From positions 1-60,224 of the forward strand of contig JBAYMT010000004.1 in assembly GCA_041663305.1 (NCBI GenBank): a stretch of DNA of 60,224 bases. Reading direction: 5' to 3'. Below the pieces are notes generated by a model, which was not told where the DNA came from, made no database searches, and saw only the letters and a list, made by a program, of their open reading frames with translations. A program made the position numbers and the translations under genes. How positions within the stretch are numbered: position 1 is the stretch's first letter; each line of letters opens with the position of its first letter. This document shows positions 1-7,465 of the stretch, one piece after another. The DNA comes from Minisyncoccus sp041663305 (GTDB lineage Bacteria > Patescibacteriota > Minisyncoccia > Minisyncoccales > Minisyncoccaceae).

Positions 1-125
1 GAGACGGTTCTAGCAAGAACCGATGCGAAGGCGAGTCCTGTCTCCTCCGCAGTTTGAAGGACGAGAAGGCTTTTCTTTGACTGAAAGAAAAGCCAGCCTG
101 AGACGGTTCTAGCAAGAACCGATAC
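1..125. repeat. Structured repeat, two copies at the left window edge
   Basis: A 23-nt sequence starting GAGACGGTTCTAGCAAG occurs at 1 and again at 100. Each copy contains a perfect 6-bp hairpin (GGTTCT, loop AGCA, AGAACC). The second copy is preceded by an 11-bp perfect hairpin at 69-95 with loop GACTG, then AGCCAGCCT. The right window edge (60196-60224) holds the same GACTG-loop hairpin followed by GCCAGC and stops two bases before the point where position 1 would begin. No protein or tRNA is recognisable here. This is probably a multicopy element at which the assembly broke. Confidence 0.7.
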
Positions 126-161
126 GATAAAAAAATAACGAGTAAAACTTGAGTACTTTTG

Positions 162-188
162 AAAACCGCATGAAGCGGTTTTTGTTTT
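162..188 (+). terminator. Intrinsic terminator-like hairpin
   Basis: AAACCGC pairs with GCGGTTT around the loop ATGAA, followed by a T-rich run. It separates the edge repeats from the first gene. Confidence 0.7.
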
Positions 189-201
189 TAATCAATCAAA
201 A

Positions 202-210
202 TGGTATAAT
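202..210 (+). promoter_or_regulatory. Extended -10 promoter element
   Basis: TGGTATAAT (extended -10, hexamer 205-210) lies about 30 nt before the MFS start codon, directly after a terminator. No clear -35 is seen, as expected for an extended -10. Confidence 0.55.
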
Positions 211-240
211 CACATTAATAAGAAGAACTAATTATTTTTT

Positions 241-837
241 ATGAAAGTACCTTTTATCAGTAAGAAACAAGGAGGAATATTATCGTTCAACAAGCAGATT
301 AAAATATTATTAATGACAAATGGGACAATTCTTGCCGCTACTGCAATGCTTGGGCCTATTTATGCCCGTTTTGTTGAAAAAATTGGGGGAAGTATTTTAG
401 ATACTAGTTATGCATTTTGCACATATGCGTTTGCTGCAGCAATAACCACGCTTATTTCCGGAAGATATGTTGATAGGCTAAAAGAAAATGAATTAGTCTT
501 GGTGTGCGGTTATATTGTCATGGGATTGTCATTTTTCGGATATATGTTTGTTGATTCAATCTGGTCTTTATTGTTGGTACAGGTTTTGATAGGTTTTGGT
601 GAAGCTATTTATGCGCCGGCTTTTGACGCCTTATATTCAAAACATCTTGACGGAAGGCAGGCAGGCAGGGAATGGGGAGCCTGGGAATCAATATATTATT
701 TTATGGTATCGTTTGGGGCGATAACAGGAGGATTTTTGGTGGTAACTTTTGGTTTTAATGCAATGTTCATAATAATGGGATCTCTTTGTTTGGTTAGCGC
801 AGTATATATTTTAAGGCTACCCAGAAAGATGTTATAA
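241..837 (+). CDS. MFS-type half transporter, 6 TM
   Basis: A 198-residue integral membrane protein with about six hydrophobic segments (near residues 22-42, 55-73, 86-105, 108-128, 150-170, 172-192). The loop between TM2 and TM3 carries the MFS signature GRYVDR (74-79), which fits the G-x-x-x-D-R motif of major facilitator proteins. Full MFS transporters have 12 TM and about 400 residues, so this is one half. It is not obviously truncated: it starts after its own promoter and ends with a charged tail RLPRKML. It may work as a homodimer, or it may be the remnant of a larger gene. The substrate cannot be told. Confidence 0.75.
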   Translation: MKVPFISKKQGGILSFNKQIKILLMTNGTILAATAMLGPIYARFVEKIGGSILDTSYAFCTYAFAAAITTLISGRYVDRLKENELVLVCGYIVMGLSFFGYMFVDSIWSLLLVQVLIGFGEAIYAPAFDALYSKHLDGRQAGREWGAWESIYYFMVSFGAITGGFLVVTFGFNAMFIIMGSLCLVSAVYILRLPRKML

Positions 838-856
838 ATCGTTAATATATAAAAAT

Positions 857-1360
857 ATGCAAGAAGAAAATATCCAAGAGTGTTGTCCTAGATTAAATGT
901 AGAAAAATGGGACAAAAAAATATTTAACTGGAGCGGAAAACAATTTATAAAAGAAACCATTCCCACATTTTTCCATATACCTTTTTCTCCCATGATCGGA
1001 GAAAAATTAACCAAAATGATGAAGCTTATCGAAAATACAGGCAAGATCGATGAAAATAGGGAAGAAATCCTTGTTTTATTCCAAGATCCTAGTGCATTCA
1101 AATCAAACTTGTACATTTCGGTGACTGGAGAAGTTGAGGGGGCGAATAATATAAGGATTTCTGGAATATTTATGGCTAAGGTTTATGATGGCGGATATAA
1201 TGAAGTTCCTAATTTTATAAAAGATATGAATATGTATTTGGAAAAAGAAGGGAAGAGTATCCCAAAAAGCGATGGATATTATATCCATTATGCGTATTGT
1301 CCAAAATGTGAAAAAAAATACGGGAAGAATTATATGATTCTTTTTGCAAAAATTGGCTAA
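857..1360 (+). CDS. Conserved hypothetical, hydrolase/GyrI-like
   Basis: A 167-residue soluble protein starting 19 nt after the MFS stop, so probably co-transcribed. It has an N-terminal Cys pair (residues 9-10), a central beta-rich part and a C-terminal CPKCEKKYG (148-156), which could be half of a metal site or a redox pair. The overall pattern, ending in NYMILFAKI, resembles small bacterial proteins annotated as hydrolase or GyrI-like small-molecule-binding domains. That is recognition by pattern only, and no catalytic residues can be assigned. Confidence 0.55.
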   Translation: MQEENIQECCPRLNVEKWDKKIFNWSGKQFIKETIPTFFHIPFSPMIGEKLTKMMKLIENTGKIDENREEILVLFQDPSAFKSNLYISVTGEVEGANNIRISGIFMAKVYDGGYNEVPNFIKDMNMYLEKEGKSIPKSDGYYIHYAYCPKCEKKYGKNYMILFAKIG

Positions 1361-1409
1361 AAATTGACGTAAACTAGATAATTAATAAATAGTAAAACAA
1401 AAAACAAAA

Positions 1410-2138
1410 ATGAGATTACAAAATAAAGTAGCAATAGTTACCGGCGCTTCTTCTGGAATAGGCAAAGCTATTGCCGAAATGTTTGTGAAAGAAGGAGCAA
1501 GGGTTGTTTTTTCAGATATAAATCCATATATCGGTGAATTAAAAGAAGGTGCGATTTTTAAAAAAGCAGATACTTCAAAAGACAAAGAAGTAAGAAAGCT
1601 AGTTGATTTGGCTGTTTCTAAATTTGGTAGATTGGATATTATGGTTAATAATGCCGGAATCGGATTAGTAGGAGAGGTTTCCAGTATGGATGATGATGTT
1701 TGGAATAAGGTAATAGCAGTGAATTTGAATGGCGTATTTTATGGCGTTCGCAGCGCATCTGCCTATATGAAGGAAAAAAAGATAAGAGGTTCTATTATAA
1801 ATATGGCTTCCATATTGGGGCAAGTTGGTTTTAGGGGAGCAGGAGCATATTGCAGTTCAAAAGGGGGAGTCAACCAATTAACCAAGGCGGCTTCTCTTGA
1901 ATTGGCTCCTTATGGCATAAGAGTAAACTCAATTGCTCCTGGCTTTATAGAAACGGCAATGACCAAAGGAATAAAGCAGGATAAAAAAGCTAATGCAGCA
2001 ATTACTGCAGCAACTCCGCTAGGGCATATGGGAGAACCGAATGATATTGCTTATGCAGCTACTTACTTGGCTTCCGATGAGGCAAAGTTCGTCACAGGAT
2101 CTGTATTATATGTTGATGGGGGTTGGACAGCTCAATAA
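1410..2138 (+). CDS. Short-chain dehydrogenase/reductase (SDR)
   Basis: A 242-residue classical SDR oxidoreductase with an NAD(P)-binding Rossmann fold. Visible motifs: TGASSGIG at 11-18 (cofactor glycine motif), NNAG at 80-83, and the catalytic tetrad N105, S134, Y147, K151 (Y-x-x-x-K in AYCSSK). The C-terminus (GSVLYVDGGW) is typical of the FabG/glucose-dehydrogenase branch. D36 after the second beta strand suggests a preference for NAD(H). The substrate cannot be inferred: there are no fatty-acid genes beside it, so the name fabG is not used. Confidence 0.9.
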   Translation: MRLQNKVAIVTGASSGIGKAIAEMFVKEGARVVFSDINPYIGELKEGAIFKKADTSKDKEVRKLVDLAVSKFGRLDIMVNNAGIGLVGEVSSMDDDVWNKVIAVNLNGVFYGVRSASAYMKEKKIRGSIINMASILGQVGFRGAGAYCSSKGGVNQLTKAASLELAPYGIRVNSIAPGFIETAMTKGIKQDKKANAAITAATPLGHMGEPNDIAYAATYLASDEAKFVTGSVLYVDGGWTAQ

Positions 2139-2142
2139 AAAT

Positions 2143-2177
2143 AAAACTTTTTAGTAAGTTTTAGGTTTTGTTTTATT
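2143..2177 (+). terminator. Probable terminator after the SDR gene
   Basis: AAAACTT (2143-2149), loop TTTAGT, AAGTTTT (2156-2162), followed by a T-rich run. Weak, since the stem is AT-only. Confidence 0.4.
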
Positions 2178-2218
2178 TGTGATATTATGAAATAAATAAA
2201 AATAATAATTACAGGAAT

Positions 2219-4564
2219 ATGAAAAAATTTTTAACCAGATTTGTTTTCTCGCTTTTTGCAGCTCTATTCTTAGTATTGAGTCCTGTTTATGCCTTAACTC
2301 CTTCTCTTTCTGTTTCTAGTACGGGAAGCGGAGATTCAGTAAGAATAACTGTAAATGGAGATGCAAGTTCTACTGTTATTCTTTCTTATACGAAAACGGG
2401 AACTGGTTTGCAATTGAGTAGCTTGGGAACAACCGATTCTACGGGGTATTTTTCGACTACTATCAGTTCGGGAACTTACGGTGTGGCTGCAAGTTCAGCT
2501 GTCTATGTTTTAGTCAATGGACAGCAATCTTCAAGTGTGGCTTGGCCGCAAACGGTAACTTCGTCCAGTCTTAACTTGAGCCAAACAGGAGTTGTATTGT
2601 CTGTTGGACAATCTTCAACAGTAACGGCAGGAAGCAGTTCATTGTATTTGTCGAATAATTCAAATCCTCCGATTGCAAATGTCAATATAAGCGGATCAAG
2701 CATAACCATTACTGCTAATAGCTATGGAAGTACCGTTGTTTCTGTTTGCAGTCAGGGAAGCACTACTAACTGCGGAAGTATTTATGTGACGGTTCAAAAT
2801 TCTGGTTATAGTGCTTTAACATTCAGTCAGACGAGTGTTACTATTGCCGCTGGCCAAACTGTTCCGGTTTCTATTTCGGGAGGCAATGGAAGTTATACCA
2901 TATTAAATAATTCCAATCCGGGAGTAATACAGGCCAGTATCAATAATTCTATTCTTAATTTGAGTACACTGTCTTCTAGCGGATCTTCTTCTATTACGAT
3001 TTGTTCGTCAGGACAAAGTTATTGCGGAATAGTAAATGTTACTATCGGTTCCGCTAGCTATACCACGCTTACTTTTAATCCATCTAATCCAAGCGTTGCA
3101 ATAGGGCAAACTACAACGGTTAATATTTCGGGTGGAGCAAGTAGTACCTATTATATTTCTGCGAATTCAAATCCTAGCTATGTCCAAGCAACCGTAAATG
3201 GAAGCACTCTTAGTTTGTATGGAATTTCTAGCGGGGTTTCGGTGGTAACCATATGTAGTTCTGTAGGCAATTGCAGTTCTCTATCTATTACGGTCAATTA
3301 TGTTTCTAGTGGAGGAAATATAACATTAAGCCAAAGCAGTTTATCTTTGCTTACTGGACAAGCTTTAAGCGTTACTATTTCAGGCGGGGCGTCTCCTTAT
3401 TCATTAGCTTCTTATCCAGCAAGTATTTTTTCGGCCAATATAAGCGGCAATATAGTCACGATTACTGGTGTTTCTTCTGGAACCGGGACGATAGCTGTTT
3501 GTTCTGCTGAAGGGGGATGCACTAATTTAAGCGTAACGGTAAATGGAAGTGGCAGTAGCAGTAATTCTTCTATTGTATTGAGTCAAAGCAGTGTTTCTTT
3601 GGCTTTGGGACAAAGCTCCAGTGTTTATATTACCGGCTCGGGAAGTTATTATGTGTCTAGCAACTCCAATCCAGGCGTAGTTTCAGTTTCTATAAATGGA
3701 AACACGATAAGTATTTCAGCAACAACAATTGGAAATGCTAATATTTATGTGTGTCAGACCGGCGGGCAATGTGCAACTCTTATTGTAAATGTTTCTGCTT
3801 CGGGCAGTTCAAGCACGTCAGCTAGTTCATTTTTAGTGGCTAGTCAAGGAACAGTGTCTCTTTCAAGCGGGCAAAGCGCTACTATCCAGTTGTCAGGAGG
3901 GTCAAATAATTCTTATTCGGTTGCGTATAATTCAAGTTCTAGTACCGTATCAACTAGTATTTCTGGTAGTAGTATGACCGTTAATGGGATAAACAATGGA
4001 ACAGCGGTAATCGTTGTTTGTTCAGTAAATAATTCTTGTGTTCCAATTTCTGTTTCGGTCGGTAGCTCTACGTCTGCAAGTACGATTATTTTAAGTCCGA
4101 GCAGTATTTCTCTTAAAAGCGGAACTGGTAGCATAATTACCATTATGGGAGGAAGCAGTTATTATCTTTCCAAGAATTCAAATCCTAATGTCGTTTCTAT
4201 TGCTATTGTTGGCAATAAGGCAATCGTTGCTGGACTTAGCACTGGAACTGCCGATCTGACTATATGTCAGACCAGTGGACAATGCGCAACATTGGGAATC
4301 ACAGTAACTTCTGGAACATCGCCAAATTCAAGCACTACTAGTTCAAAATATAAATTCAAAGGGCTTTTGTATATCGGTATAACTAGCGATGAAGTCTTAG
4401 AATTACAAAAAAGATTGGCAGCAGAAGGCTATTTTAGCGGACCGGCAACGGGAAAATTCGGAGGATTGACTTATAGCGCTGTTATCGAATATCAAAAAGC
4501 TCACGGAATAAGACAAACCGGAAACGTTGGAGAAGTAACAAGGGCAGCATTAAATGAAGAATAA
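2219..4564 (+). CDS. Secreted Ig-like repeat protein with C-terminal peptidoglycan-binding domain
   Basis: A 781-residue exported protein. Residues 1-25 form a signal peptide ending VYA. The body is a string of about seven Ser/Thr/Gly-rich repeats of roughly 80-90 residues, each beginning near 'LSQSSVSLxxGQSxxVxIxGG' in outline and containing a Cys pair ('VCSxxGxC'); these look like bacterial Ig-like (BIG2-type) modules, one disulfide each. The last ~65 residues (from about 715) form a peptidoglycan-binding-like helical domain (EVLELQKRLAAEGYF, then TYSAVIEYQKAHG). The protein would reach out from the wall as an adhesin or stalk. Start chosen for the signal peptide and the AGGAAT just upstream. 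It overlaps the next gene by 11 nt. Confidence 0.8.
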   Translation: MKKFLTRFVFSLFAALFLVLSPVYALTPSLSVSSTGSGDSVRITVNGDASSTVILSYTKTGTGLQLSSLGTTDSTGYFSTTISSGTYGVAASSAVYVLVNGQQSSSVAWPQTVTSSSLNLSQTGVVLSVGQSSTVTAGSSSLYLSNNSNPPIANVNISGSSITITANSYGSTVVSVCSQGSTTNCGSIYVTVQNSGYSALTFSQTSVTIAAGQTVPVSISGGNGSYTILNNSNPGVIQASINNSILNLSTLSSSGSSSITICSSGQSYCGIVNVTIGSASYTTLTFNPSNPSVAIGQTTTVNISGGASSTYYISANSNPSYVQATVNGSTLSLYGISSGVSVVTICSSVGNCSSLSITVNYVSSGGNITLSQSSLSLLTGQALSVTISGGASPYSLASYPASIFSANISGNIVTITGVSSGTGTIAVCSAEGGCTNLSVTVNGSGSSSNSSIVLSQSSVSLALGQSSSVYITGSGSYYVSSNSNPGVVSVSINGNTISISATTIGNANIYVCQTGGQCATLIVNVSASGSSSTSASSFLVASQGTVSLSSGQSATIQLSGGSNNSYSVAYNSSSSTVSTSISGSSMTVNGINNGTAVIVVCSVNNSCVPISVSVGSSTSASTIILSPSSISLKSGTGSIITIMGGSSYYLSKNSNPNVVSIAIVGNKAIVAGLSTGTADLTICQTSGQCATLGITVTSGTSPNSSTTSSKYKFKGLLYIGITSDEVLELQKRLAAEGYFSGPATGKFGGLTYSAVIEYQKAHGIRQTGNVGEVTRAALNEE

Positions 4565-5342
4565 AAGGAACATGTTAAAACCAAAATTCAACCTTGCGTT
4601 AAAAGTACTTCCTGCAATTGCTTTAATAGTGATAATAAAAATATTGGCTCATCAGTATGGGTTAGAGATATTTTCTCTAAACGCCTTGTTTACTGCTGTT
4701 ATTTCGGCAAATATATTCTTGATCGGATTTTTAGTTTCAGGAGTTTTAACAGATTATAAAGAAAGCGAAAAAATTCCTACAGACATATCTTCTATGATTG
4801 AATCTATAGCCGATGAAGGAAAAATTATTTACAAATTTAAGGATAAAGAAATTGGTAGGAGCTTGGTTGAAAAATGTTCCAAGATTTGCATTGATATTCA
4901 TTCGTGGTTTGAAAATAAAAAAGGGACGTCGGCAACGATGGCCGACTTAGAAGAATTGAACGAATGTTTTATCAATCTTGAGGGCTTATCACATCCTCCT
5001 TATATTGCCAGGTTAAAAAATGAACAAAGTCTGATAAGGAGGGCGGTAAATAGGGCACATACTATGAAAGACACTGATTTTATAGGAACTGGCTATGCAA
5101 TTGCCGAAATCCTTACTTTTTTACTTGTGATAGGGTTGGTTTTTATAAAAATAGAACCGTTTTATGAGGGAGTGTTTTTCATAGCTTTTGTGAGTTTTAT
5201 GCTTGTCTATATGATTTTCTTCTTAAAAGGGCTTGATAATCCTTTTGGTTATGGGAGAGGGAGCGCGGTTGAAAATGTTTCCCTAAAACCGTTTTTGCAA
5301 GCAAAAAAACGACTAGATTCTTGGCTCGAAAAGAATAAGTAA
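4554..5342 (+). CDS. Membrane protein, bestrophin-like/DUF4239-like topology
   Basis: A 262-residue protein with hydrophobic segments near 18-34, 42-64, 200-222 and 226-247 and a soluble helical middle section (70-190). Four TM segments with a large central loop and a C-terminal DNPFGYG...VSLKP sequence recall bestrophin-like/DUF4239 proteins, but this is a weak resemblance. It overlaps the end of the preceding gene; an internal ATG at 4572 is an alternative start. Probably in one operon with the two genes downstream. Confidence 0.55.
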   Translation: MKNKRNMLKPKFNLALKVLPAIALIVIIKILAHQYGLEIFSLNALFTAVISANIFLIGFLVSGVLTDYKESEKIPTDISSMIESIADEGKIIYKFKDKEIGRSLVEKCSKICIDIHSWFENKKGTSATMADLEELNECFINLEGLSHPPYIARLKNEQSLIRRAVNRAHTMKDTDFIGTGYAIAEILTFLLVIGLVFIKIEPFYEGVFFIAFVSFMLVYMIFFLKGLDNPFGYGRGSAVENVSLKPFLQAKKRLDSWLEKNK

Positions 5343-5379
5343 AAAAGTTTTTACATATTGCGTAATAACATAAGATTAT

Positions 5380-6207
5380 ATGATAGATTTACAAGATAAA
5401 AGAATTTATACTTATGGGGGTTTTATACTGGCTTTAGTGCTGTTGGCACTTACAGTATTTTCTTTTTTTCAAAAGCCAAAATATGAACCGCTCGGGAAAG
5501 ATAATTCTGGACAAAAAGTTATTGAGGAGGTGAATACAGCAGAGAATGCTTCTTTAAAATCTTATCCCAGACCTGATATTTCAACATCTCTTGATGTGTC
5601 GGGTAAAAACAATTATTCTACGAAAATATTCAGACTAACAGGATTGCCAGAATCAGTCCAGGCTGTTGTTTATGCCGATATAGAGAAGAAAAAAACATCT
5701 TTTATCAATAAGTATAAAAATGGGAGCATTGTCGTGAGCTTGGAAGGCGAAAGCCCTACGATATACCAATCCGAGCAATATGTTTCTATTGTAATGTATT
5801 TTTCAGAATATGCTTCAGGCGAATTGGTTAAAAAAACACTCTTGTGTTGGACTTATGACAGCGAAGCAGGAAAAATTGTTTCTTTGCCGCAAGTATTTGA
5901 GTCTGAAAATAAGAACAACGAAGTTTTCAAGTATTTAGTGACTTCATTGAGGCAATCAATTGTTGGGGTGATTGTAGATAAACTAGCCTTAGGAATTGAT
6001 GCAGGGGGCTATAGAACAGAAATAGATGCAAACGTGGGAAATGTATTAACGGCCGAAGAGAAGAATTTTTCCAATTGGTATTTAAAGGATGGATGGGCAT
6101 TTTTCATTTTTGATCCAATAGTTTTTGTCACTTATTCTTTAGACGATATTGAAGTATCTATAAATGTAGAAGCTTCAAAGTTATACTTAAAAAATCATGC
6201 AAAATAG
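5380..6207 (+). CDS. Anchored protein with DUF3298/RsiV-like domain
   Basis: A 275-residue protein with an N-terminal membrane anchor (about 11-28) and an extracytoplasmic domain. The later half has the layout of DUF3298/RsiV-like domains: a long helix (EVFKYLVTSLRQSI), then EEKNFSNWYL, a strand pair around WAFFIFDP, and a final SLDDIEVSI. Proteins of this type bind wall fragments or lysozyme, or accompany polysaccharide deacetylases. The function here is inferred only at the domain level. The next gene begins immediately at its stop codon. Confidence 0.55.
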   Translation: MIDLQDKRIYTYGGFILALVLLALTVFSFFQKPKYEPLGKDNSGQKVIEEVNTAENASLKSYPRPDISTSLDVSGKNNYSTKIFRLTGLPESVQAVVYADIEKKKTSFINKYKNGSIVVSLEGESPTIYQSEQYVSIVMYFSEYASGELVKKTLLCWTYDSEAGKIVSLPQVFESENKNNEVFKYLVTSLRQSIVGVIVDKLALGIDAGGYRTEIDANVGNVLTAEEKNFSNWYLKDGWAFFIFDPIVFVTYSLDDIEVSINVEASKLYLKNHAK

Positions 6208-6687
6208 ATGACTTCCTTAGAACCAACAAACGAATATTATGGAAAAAATGTAGAACTAGGACTGGTAGATCCTTCTATTTCTGATAAGGTCCTTGGGGAA
6301 GAGCGTAAAATTTCTAACTATTACAATGAATGTTATCAGGTCTTGTCACCCGAAATGCTTGAACTATTGCGTAATTTAAGGGGGCAAATACAGCAAAGAG
6401 TAGTTCAATATATCCGAGGGGAAATTTCTTTGGCTGGGCTCAGGGAGAGAGAAAGAGAGTTTTTAGCGAGAGAACATATAGAATTCAAGCATTTTATAGA
6501 ATCAAATCCAAATAATCCATTCATTTTAAAAGTAGAGGGCGAATACGAACGTCTTATTCTTGATAATTTTGTAAAAAAACAAACTATGATATCTTTGGAG
6601 CAGGAAGTAAACAGAAGAGATAAGGAAAAGGCCCGAGCGCTAGCGGAAAAATTAGGAATAAGAAAGCAGGAGTGGATTAATAACTAA
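6208..6687 (+). CDS. Hypothetical cytoplasmic helical protein
   Basis: A 159-residue, highly charged, mostly helical protein with no signal or TM segment. It begins directly after the stop of the preceding gene (TAG then ATG), so it is translationally coupled to it. No family is recognised. The middle (QIQQRVVQYIRGEIS) and the C-terminal Arg/Lys/Glu-rich helix suggest a coiled-coil or nucleic-acid-contacting protein, but nothing decides this. Confidence 0.5.
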   Translation: MTSLEPTNEYYGKNVELGLVDPSISDKVLGEERKISNYYNECYQVLSPEMLELLRNLRGQIQQRVVQYIRGEISLAGLREREREFLAREHIEFKHFIESNPNNPFILKVEGEYERLILDNFVKKQTMISLEQEVNRRDKEKARALAEKLGIRKQEWINN

Positions 6688-6698
6688 TTGATCGTTTA

Positions 6699-7241
6699 AT
6701 GTATTTTGTTACTTCAAATGACAACAAGCTTAAGGAATATCAAGAGATTTTAGGAATAAAGCTTGAAAGGATAAATTTAGACTTGCCAGAAAGCCAAGGC
6801 ATTGAAACAGAGGATGTAGGAAGAGAAAAAGTGTTGGCTGCTTATAGAGCATTAGTGCGCCCAGTCTTTGTTGAAGATACGGGGCTTTTTTTTGATGATT
6901 TAAACGGTTTTCCGGGAGCGCTGATAAAACATTTAATCGATAGAGTGCCACTAGAAAGAATATGCAAACTGATAGGCAACAACAAAAAGGTAATCGCAAG
7001 GGTATGTTTGGCATATTGTTTTGATGGAAAGGATGTGAAGTTTTTCATAGGTGAGACAAAAGGAATAATTACCGATAGTCCTAGAGGGAAAAATGGTTTT
7101 GGATGGGATTCGATTTTTATTCCGGATGGAAAAAATGAAACATTTGCCGAAATGGGGATTGAAGAAAAGAATCAGTATATGAGAAGGGAAGCAGCAAAAA
7201 AATTCAAAGAATATCTCGATAAAAAAGGGATTAGTAATTAG
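6699..7241 (+). CDS. rdgB: RdgB/HAM1 non-canonical purine NTP pyrophosphatase
   Basis: A 180-residue XTP/dITP diphosphatase that removes deaminated purine nucleotides. Motifs: TSNDNK (5-10) at the N-terminus, the acidic VEDTGLFFDD (58-67), FPGA (71-74) and the nucleobase-binding SPRGKNGFGWDSIF (127-140). It is slightly shorter than the ~195 residues of most family members. The last codons and the stop (I-S-N-stop) are read from GATTAGTAATTAG, the first unit of a dispersed repeat element, so the original C-terminus may have been altered by insertion of that element. Confidence 0.9.
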   Translation: MYFVTSNDNKLKEYQEILGIKLERINLDLPESQGIETEDVGREKVLAAYRALVRPVFVEDTGLFFDDLNGFPGALIKHLIDRVPLERICKLIGNNKKVIARVCLAYCFDGKDVKFFIGETKGIITDSPRGKNGFGWDSIFIPDGKNETFAEMGIEEKNQYMRREAAKKFKEYLDKKGISN

Positions 7242-7358
7242 TAACCCGTAACTAGCGCATTGAAGTTTACTCCGTAAACTCGAAGATCTTTATAAAATAT
7301 TTGAAATTTTCTGAAAGAAAACTGCCTATTACTAGTTCCTAATTACTGATTATTAAAA
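7229..7358 (+). repeat. Heptad-repeat element, empty copy A
   Basis: Left end TTAGTAATTAGTAAC..GTAACTAGCGCATTG, then hairpin AGTTTAC/GTAAACT (7264-7280), an AT-rich middle, a second hairpin TTTTC/GAAAA, and right-end repeats (TTACTAG, CTAATTACTGATTA) with 7-nt periodicity. It matches the ends of the copy at 12694-13220 that carries an IVP gene, and the copies at 14132-14250, 19021-19080 (reversed) and 57120-57257. Confidence 0.65.
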
Positions 7359-7365
7359 TAGAAAA

Positions 7366-7393
7366 TTGACTTTTAGTTTATTTTATATATAAT
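7366..7393 (+). promoter_or_regulatory. Sigma-70 promoter of clpB
   Basis: TTGACT (7366-7371), 16-nt spacer, TATAAT (7388-7393). Confidence 0.75.
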
Positions 7394-7408
7394 GAGCGTA
7401 GAGATAAA

Positions 7409-7435
7409 TTAGCGAACTAGACTACCGAGTGCTAA
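7409..7435 (+). promoter_or_regulatory. CIRCE-like operator (HrcA)
   Basis: The right half GAGTGCTAA (7427-7435) is a perfect CIRCE half-site. It is separated by exactly 9 nt from TTAGCGAAC (7409-7417), which keeps TTAGC...C of the left half. CIRCE (TTAGCACTC-N9-GAGTGCTAA) binds HrcA. It lies just downstream of the clpB promoter, the usual place for repression. Confidence 0.7.
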
Positions 7436-7465
7436 AATTAGAAATCGGCTATTTATTAAAAAAAT

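Noticed and set aside
1..24. tRNA fragment
   Set aside because: The GGTTCT-AGCA-AGAACC hairpin lacks T-loop consensus and no acceptor stem can be formed.
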